The translations under genes were made by a program, and so were the position numbers. Shown here one piece after another: positions 58,668-64,000 of a stretch of DNA of 64,000 bases (positions are counted from its first letter, which is position 1; each line of letters begins with the position of its first letter). Under the pieces are notes generated by a model, which did no database searches, was not told the DNA's origin, and was given only the letters and a program-made list of their open reading frames with translations. This DNA is from Chalara sp. BL73 (Eukaryota > Ascomycota > Leotiomycetes > Helotiales), in the NCBI GenBank assembly GCA_918026815.1, contig CAKJVC010000021.1, positions 248,001-312,000 on the forward strand, read 5' to 3'.

Positions 58668-59609
58668 ATGCCTTTCCCTAACGACGAAGAGCTCATGAAG
58701 ACAGCTGCCGATCTCGTCGCCCAGCTCCAAGCCATCTTCGGGCCCCATCCTGGATTCCGCCCCGCGCATGCAAAAGGCGTCCTCCTCACAGGAACTTTCA
58801 CCCCTTCCCCGACGGCCGCCTCCCTCTCCAAGGCCCCTCACTTCTCTCTCCCTTCCACCCCTGTCCTCATTCGGTTCTCCAACTCCACCGGCCTGCCCAA
58901 CATCCCTGATACGGATGAGAACGCCGACCCGCGCGGTATCGCGGTAAGGTTCCAGCTCCCGGAAGTTGATGGCAGGAGACAACATACCGATATCATCGCG
59001 CACAGCACGCCTACGTTCCCGACCCGTACAGGCGCGGAGTTTCTCCAATTCCTGAAGGCCTTGGCGGCGGGAGGCGACGCGGTCGGGCAGTTTCTCGGGG
59101 AGCACCCGAAAGCGCTGGTGCATGTGCAGTGGCCGAAACCCGCGCCGGAGAGCTTCGGCACGGAGAAGTACTGGAGCGTCAACGCTTTCAAGCTCGTTAG
59201 CGCCGAGGGGAAGGAGACCTTTGTGCGCTATCAAATCGTCCCCACGGCCAGCATCTCTACCCTCTCGGCCGAGGAACTCAAAGCCAGGGACGCGGAGTAT
59301 CTCTCGACGGAGATCAGGGAGCGGGTCGCGAAGGGCCCTGTGGGGTTTAAGATCCTGGCCCAGCTGGCTGTGGAGGGGGATGTGACGGATGATGCGACGG
59401 AGCACTGGGCCGAGAGCAATCCCGTGGTCGAGCTGGGCAGCTTGGAGCTCACGGCGGTCAAGAGCGAAGAGGAGAACTTAAAGGAGCAGAAGACGGTGAT
59501 TTTTGACCCGGTTCCGAGGGTTGATGGCGTTGAGCCTAGTGCAGATCCGTTGTTGGAGGTGCGGGCGGCACTTTATTTGATTAGTGGGAAGCAAAGGAGG
59601 GCTGCATGA
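58668..59609 (+). CDS. Catalase-like haem protein (small, SrpA/catalase-related peroxidase type)
   Basis: An intronless 313-codon gene for a minimal catalase-fold protein, shorter than classic catalases (over 480 residues). Catalase landmarks: GFRPAHAKGVLLTGTF with the distal His, RFSNSTGLPNIPDTD with the distal Asn region, DPRGIAVRFQLPE, and a proximal segment LLEVRAALYLISGKQRRA (R-x4-Y-x2-S pattern) with the haem-ligand Tyr. In the family these proteins have catalase, peroxidase or allene-oxide-type activity. The gene is GC-rich (GCG, CCG and CTC codons frequent) compared with its AT-rich flanks, and the opposite strand is open for 277 codons for that reason. Horizontal origin or strong codon selection are both possible. 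Confidence 0.85.
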   Translation: MPFPNDEELMKTAADLVAQLQAIFGPHPGFRPAHAKGVLLTGTFTPSPTAASLSKAPHFSLPSTPVLIRFSNSTGLPNIPDTDENADPRGIAVRFQLPEVDGRRQHTDIIAHSTPTFPTRTGAEFLQFLKALAAGGDAVGQFLGEHPKALVHVQWPKPAPESFGTEKYWSVNAFKLVSAEGKETFVRYQIVPTASISTLSAEELKARDAEYLSTEIRERVAKGPVGFKILAQLAVEGDVTDDATEHWAESNPVVELGSLELTAVKSEEENLKEQKTVIFDPVPRVDGVEPSADPLLEVRAALYLISGKQRRAA

Positions 59610-60485
59610 GTGCTTGATTGGAGAAATTAGAGACATGCTTACGCCCTGAGTAATGAATGATGAGAATTTCGCTTCGGGAGCTTCAAGCAGGCTAGTTAAC
59701 CAGATTAATTTTGGCTAGTTGAATTGTTCCTCACCTAATTCATACCTGATATCTGCCTTCGTCTGCGCTTTATTAGTCTTCATTCTATGTATAGATTAAT
59801 TTAATTTCCTTAATTTACATGCTGGTAGTCGTCAGCTTTATCAAAAATGTTCTCTGCCTGCCAAAGCATCTCCAGCACCCACTTACCTCAGGGCCAGCGC
59901 ATTTCCTGAATCCCGGCACATTTATTTTACAGGTTATTGCTTGACATGAGGTTTCCATATTCCTACCTGTGTGATTCCTTGATCGAACAGATCGTGTCCT
60001 CCGAACATTGAGAGTTTTGATAGCGTATTTCTGAAATGATAAGAATAGTTATTCTCTCCTTGAATCGCGAGTTGGAATGTTCAAATCGCATAGATTTAGG
60101 TAAAGATCCTGCAAGTATAAAATTATGTAAGGGAAACAAAATATCCCTCATCCAGCACTTGGTGCAAAGCCCCAAAGCCCATGCTCCAGGCACCACTGAT
60201 GATGATCGACGATGTACATACTTATCACGTGATTGCAAGAGGGGCGAGTAGAGGATGTACGCGCTGCAACGAACGGATATATGCAAGATCAAGAAAGATG
60301 TTATACAAATATTTAAAGGACTACATACTTGCCAGGTAATCATAACCCAATACAGTCAGTATAAGCCAAGGATAAAGTGTCAACTTAACCACGCGAATTA
60401 GGCTCCAAGAAAAATGTGTATTATATCATGGAACGTTCTCCTTAGGCACCGCATTGTAGACTCATCTTAGAACTCTGCTTCCCTT
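59610..60485. other. Intergenic
   Basis: AT-rich; nothing recognised. Confidence 0.4.
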
Positions 60486-61089
60486 ATGTCTCGAGCAGTA
60501 TATCTTCTTGTCATCCATTCAAATCCATTTCCAGCCCACTGGGCTTTATGGATACCAAGTCTTGTTGACCCTAAGCTGGGAAAACTCATTAATGTACGAG
60601 GCGATTCAATGACGGGCTTTAGTCACGAATTTGAAAGACGCCATGCTCTAGGAAACACTGTAGGCACATATTCAACAATTCTGGCAGGCAAAGTAGATGA
60701 GAGGTACTTAGAAGTTCATTTCTCATACCCAATGTTTTACATATCACAAATTCGGCAAAGGGCAAAAATTGATAGGCGTAAATTTGCAGCCATATACTCG
60801 ATGAAATTGAAACTGAAAGCAAAGGTAACTTCGCGATTGATCTTCTGGAGGAGAAGGCATTGCTTGTGCCTGCTCCAGAAAAGAGCCTGAGGTCAACACG
60901 AACATCTGCTCTGGTGGGTGCTTTGTATTCTCATCAATCTACGAACTGACTTCTAATTAGGGCGTAAGAACTCGAGTCGTTTTGAAAAATTGCCAGACAT
61001 GGATGGCAGACTATATCGAACTTCTTGTGACCCAAGGCATCGTCCCGGCAGAAGCATTGGGAGTGGTGAAGAATGCACCAAGAAACTAG
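60486..61089 (+). CDS. Small conserved fungal protein of unknown function, 166 residues
   Basis: Three exons, 60486-60733, 60790-60913 and 60961-61089, join in phase. Exon 1 gives a pattern I know from many uncharacterised ascomycete proteins: a hydrophobic start AVYLLVIHSNPFPAHWALWIPS, GDSMTGFSHEFERRH in the middle, then ILAGKVDERYLEV. Exon 2 gives IETESKGNFAIDLLEEKALLVPAPEKSLRS. Exon 3 gives VLKNCQTWMADYIELLVTQGI and ends KNAPRN. The conserved W, GF and NCQTW positions support a real protein, although without splicing the frame would stop early at 60890. No catalytic motif or localisation signal is apparent. Confidence 0.7.
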
Positions 61090-63207
61090 TTTCAAGTTTC
61101 TGCACAGTGGCGGCCCTGTATTCCTAGCTTCGGTGGCATTGAACACAAGACCCCAGCGGCCAAACTTGCCAAGGCTTGGAACTCGAACCATTAGTTAGCT
61201 CTTGTGAAAAATAAGAATTTCTGACAAACTGTATTGTTCAAGCAAAGGAGCAAATCAGACCAACGGTCTCACCCAAAGGCTGACAGTTTGATCCAGTTTC
61301 TGTAGACTAGAGCACTGCAGCTTCGTTATGACAATGCTATATCCTCAGTGGCGTTGAATCTAGCACAATACAATCATTCGAACGTGCTTATCAAAGACCA
61401 AGGTAGCATTCACATCGAATTGAGTGATGCCAGGAGTATCGCAGTTCATACAAACATAGTGGTTTCAATTCTGGCAATTGCCACAAGTTATTCATCGGAT
61501 GACCTTAATATGTATCGCAATCACTCCGCTTACGAATAACTCAACACAATTTATTCTGGCAAATATGCGCGGCTCCCATTGTAAATAATATCTGCTTGTT
61601 TCTCATGATCGCCCGAGGGGTGGTTCAGCTTTCGGCAGACAGAGTTGAGGCCGGGCGGCCACTCCAATGCTCGACCTCATCTCCACCACATATCCCTTCA
61701 GAGAAATTTCATACAAATTATCGTCATGTTTGATTATATTTCGGGCGTATGCAGCATTAGCGTCCCTAAATGGCTGATCTCGTTAACATATAACGTTGAG
61801 CATTCGTTTAGTTCGAGGGAAGGCTATTGCCTGCAGTCGGAAAGCCCCAGGTGGAAGCAGACGCCAACAGGAAACATATATTGGCTAGAGAAAGCTTGTC
61901 CAACGTTAGCAGATGAAAGCGTGTGACTAGACAGTTTCTCATACATCATCTGCCACATGGGGAACGGCTCCCAGAGTACGTGGAGCTCTGTTGGGTATCG
62001 CAAACATATTGAGCAGACCGCTCCTCGACCGCACAGGCTGAGGCTGATAATATTTTGCCGCAAAGCAATCCGATACCAAAGTATTTGTGCTTCCGAGCTG
62101 TCGCTGTGGCCTCGCTGTTGCACAAATGTGGCGTTTGGCGTACTGACCCACGCCAACACATTTCTCCATTTTTGGCGGCTTCCCCCTCCTCTCAGGCACC
62201 AACAGCGCAGCTTTCGTCTATCATAACCTTATCGCTTCGAGCAACACTCTTGCAGCTGGATATTTAATACATGATGCAGCAGCTACAGTACAGTATCGCA
62301 GGGAGATGACCGCATGGGAGAGTCTGGACGTGCATGAACCTAATATGGGGCAGCAGATTTCGAGGAGCGATAAAGATCGTGCTAAACCTTGGTCCATGCG
62401 GGCAGCCGAGCGGAATCGAGACCATACAGTACGTTGCAAGTAACGGCCATGGGGCTAACCGAAGTTGATGTTGCATCTCCGAATCTTCATGGCTCGAGTT
62501 CATGGGCGTGTTGGCTGCCGTGTTCCTGGGCATCAAATTTCCCTTCCCCTGTCGAGTTCCCAACTCAGGTCTAAAAAATCATGCCAAGCAGTCAGCGGAA
62601 AGGGGCCGAGTCTTCCAGACCGATGTTAAGCTGTCTATCAATATTTGATCCTCAACAATCCCGGAGGCGGATCCCATGGATGCATATCTTCAATACGAGG
62701 ATGAAAAAAAATCTCATAATTTTGTGTCACTGCAGCTGCCGTGCAACATCGAAAACGCAGGTCCCAACATTGGCCGCCCTCCACTCAGCTGTGATATCCC
62801 ATTACAGAAACTCAATGGGTTTCCAATGTTGTATAGAAGTAGATAGCGAGTACAAATTGCTCATTCTGGTTGTTTATATCTGCAGCTATCTCTATTTTAC
62901 GACACTTGGCTGCCGATGATTTGCATAATACCCGTCGAAGTATGACCAGGGGCGCTGTTGACCCTGTAATTCTGGCAATTTTTCTTCAGCTTCACTCTCT
63001 AAGACCCTTGGTTATGCATTCGCACTATTGACTGAAGACTCAAGTCCTCGTCCCAAGCGTTTTGCGGGACATGGATAGAGCCGGATTAGAGTTCCGATTT
63101 CTCGTCGTCTCTTTACTATACGAAGTATAAAGTCTAACATGAATCCCTTCAAGTGATCTTCACCAGCACGCATTCCATCCCAGTGATTACCCACACACTT
63201 TTGAGCA
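61090..63207. other. Intergenic, gene-poor
   Basis: Many short overlapping frames on both strands, none recognised. Confidence 0.4.
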
Positions 63208-63968
63208 ATGGCTTCAAAATATCTTGGATCCGTCGTGAGCGCAGCTCTCCTGCTGTCATCTGTTCTAGCTTCTCCTACTGTCGAGTACTCGTCCAGTCTG
63301 AGCAAGCGAGACGGAGTCATTCCAGAAGTGTTGCCGGGGTCATGGACTTCCCTCGGTTGTTATAAGTAAGCTGGAGCTACCTTGAATAATGTTACTCCTA
63401 CTGACCAAAGCCGCAGCGAGATTGGCCGTACATTGACTGGAGGTGGCTACGACAATGCTACAACTAACACAATTGAATTATGTATCGGCTACTGTGAAGC
63501 GCGGGGTTTCATTTACGCCGGAACCGAGTACGGCTCTCAATGCTGTAAGCCGTAAAGTTTAAACATATTTGAAATGACCACTAATCAATCCCAGGGTGCG
63601 GTAACAGAATCACTCCTCCTTCGGCACCCGCCACTGGTTGCACTTTCACTTGCGGCGGGAACAGCACCCAAGCATGCGGTGGCGCAGATCGTCTAAACAT
63701 CTTCTGGAGTGGCCAAACTGGACCTCAAACAAACCCAGGCCCAGGTCTTTGGTCATCCCTTGGATGCTACACGTAAGTGCCAGCAAAATGAGAATTTCAT
63801 GCTAATCATGAAACTAACAGTCATCTAGTGAAGGACTAACTGGGCGACTTCTCGTCAACGGCGTGGCTACAGTAGGCGGAGCTGAAGCGCTGACTATTGC
63901 GCTCTGTACAGATGCTTGTCAAGCTGGTGGTTACGCTCTCGCTGGAGCTGAATATGGCCAGGAATGTT
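63208..63968 (+). CDS. Secreted WSC-domain protein (partial at right edge)
   Basis: Start at 63208 opens with a signal peptide (SVVSAALLLSSVLASP) and a possible Kex2 site LSKR followed by DG. Exons 63208-63365, 63417-63544, 63595-63772 and 63829-63968 stay in phase. They spell one complete WSC domain, WTSLGCYNEIGRTL...CIGYCEARGF...AGTEYGSQCWCGN...CTFTCGGNSTQACGGADRLNIF, and the start of a second, LWSSLGCYTEGLTGRLL...CTDACQAGGYALAGAEYGQEC. The eight Cys of the first repeat are in place. WSC domains bind carbohydrate and occur in wall-stress sensors, beta-1,3-glucanases and some oxidases. A gtaagt donor at 63969 shows the gene continues beyond the window, so its C-terminal module is unknown. 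Confidence 0.88.
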
Positions 63969-64000
63969 GTAAGTTCTCCAAATGCCCTTACTGAACGAGA

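Noticed and set aside
58572..59405. 277-codon minus-strand frame over the mini-catalase
   Set aside because: It is the antisense of a GC-rich coding gene with clear catalase motifs on the + strand; Arg/Glu/Leu-rich composition is typical of such shadows.
1..64000. CRISPR arrays, tRNA or rRNA genes
   Set aside because: No regularly spaced repeats, no B-box/T-arm with a matching acceptor stem, and no rRNA-like blocks were seen by eye; a tRNAscan-SE run would settle the tRNA point.

Overview
The window looks like a filamentous ascomycete (Pezizomycotina) nuclear genome. Genes are split by short GT-AG introns (about 45-75 nt, with CTAAC/ACTAA-like branch sites). Gene families include a HET-domain protein, a Zn2Cys6 regulator, a highly reducing PKS, WSC and galactose-oxidase secreted proteins and a Tri5-type terpene cyclase. 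Several AT-rich gene-poor stretches hold decayed copies of genes and repeats whose differences are mostly transitions, as repeat-induced point mutation (RIP) would leave. A lineage such as Leotiomycetes is only a guess.

Layout. 0-12.6 kb: left edge of a polyketide cluster: the 3' end of an MFS transporter (+), an intact adenylate-forming acyl-CoA ligase (+) and, tail to tail with it, a highly reducing type I PKS (-). The PKS reads through about 20 introns as KS-AT-DH-(degenerate C-MeT)-(degenerate ER)-KR-ACP with no thioesterase. 12.6-15.5 kb: gene-poor, with one small Rossmann-fold relic. 15.6-17.5 kb: intact HET gene (-). 18.9-21.5 kb: a hypothetical gene (+) and a three-exon APH-family phosphotransferase (-). 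21.5-26.2 kb: graveyard with a Ty1/copia integrase-region relic, a PDR-type ABC transporter relic and a DAHP-synthase relic. 26.8-28.7 kb: three-exon Zn2Cys6 regulator (+). 28.7-35.7 kb: gene-poor, with a small secreted protein (-), a truncated APH copy followed by a 23-nt poly(A) run, and a diverged dispersed repeat pair. 35.8-39.8 kb: a 1,325-residue RGG-box SF1 helicase (+) whose leader carries a duplicated hairpin module. 40.2-44.3 kb: a broken gene and a PD-(D/E)XK-like gene lying between inverted copies of a 117-bp segment. 46.7-47.9 kb: a Gis2/CNBP-type seven-zinc-knuckle gene (-). 51.6-64 kb: terpene cyclase, a single-pass membrane protein, galactose oxidase with an F5/8C domain, mini-catalase, a small conserved fungal protein and a WSC-domain protein running off the right edge.

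How genes may work together. The PKS, ligase and transporter form a plausible biosynthetic unit: the PKS makes a reduced chain, the ligase activates a carboxylic acid and the MFS protein exports product. The PKS keeps KR and DH catalytic residues, but its ER nucleotide-binding region and C-MeT SAM motif are degraded, so any enoyl reduction should need a partner enzyme outside the window. The ABC-transporter and DAHP-synthase relics near the Zn2Cys6 gene may be remains of a second cluster, which is inference. Exon coordinates were assigned by eye from splice consensus and reading frame; no alignment or search was run.
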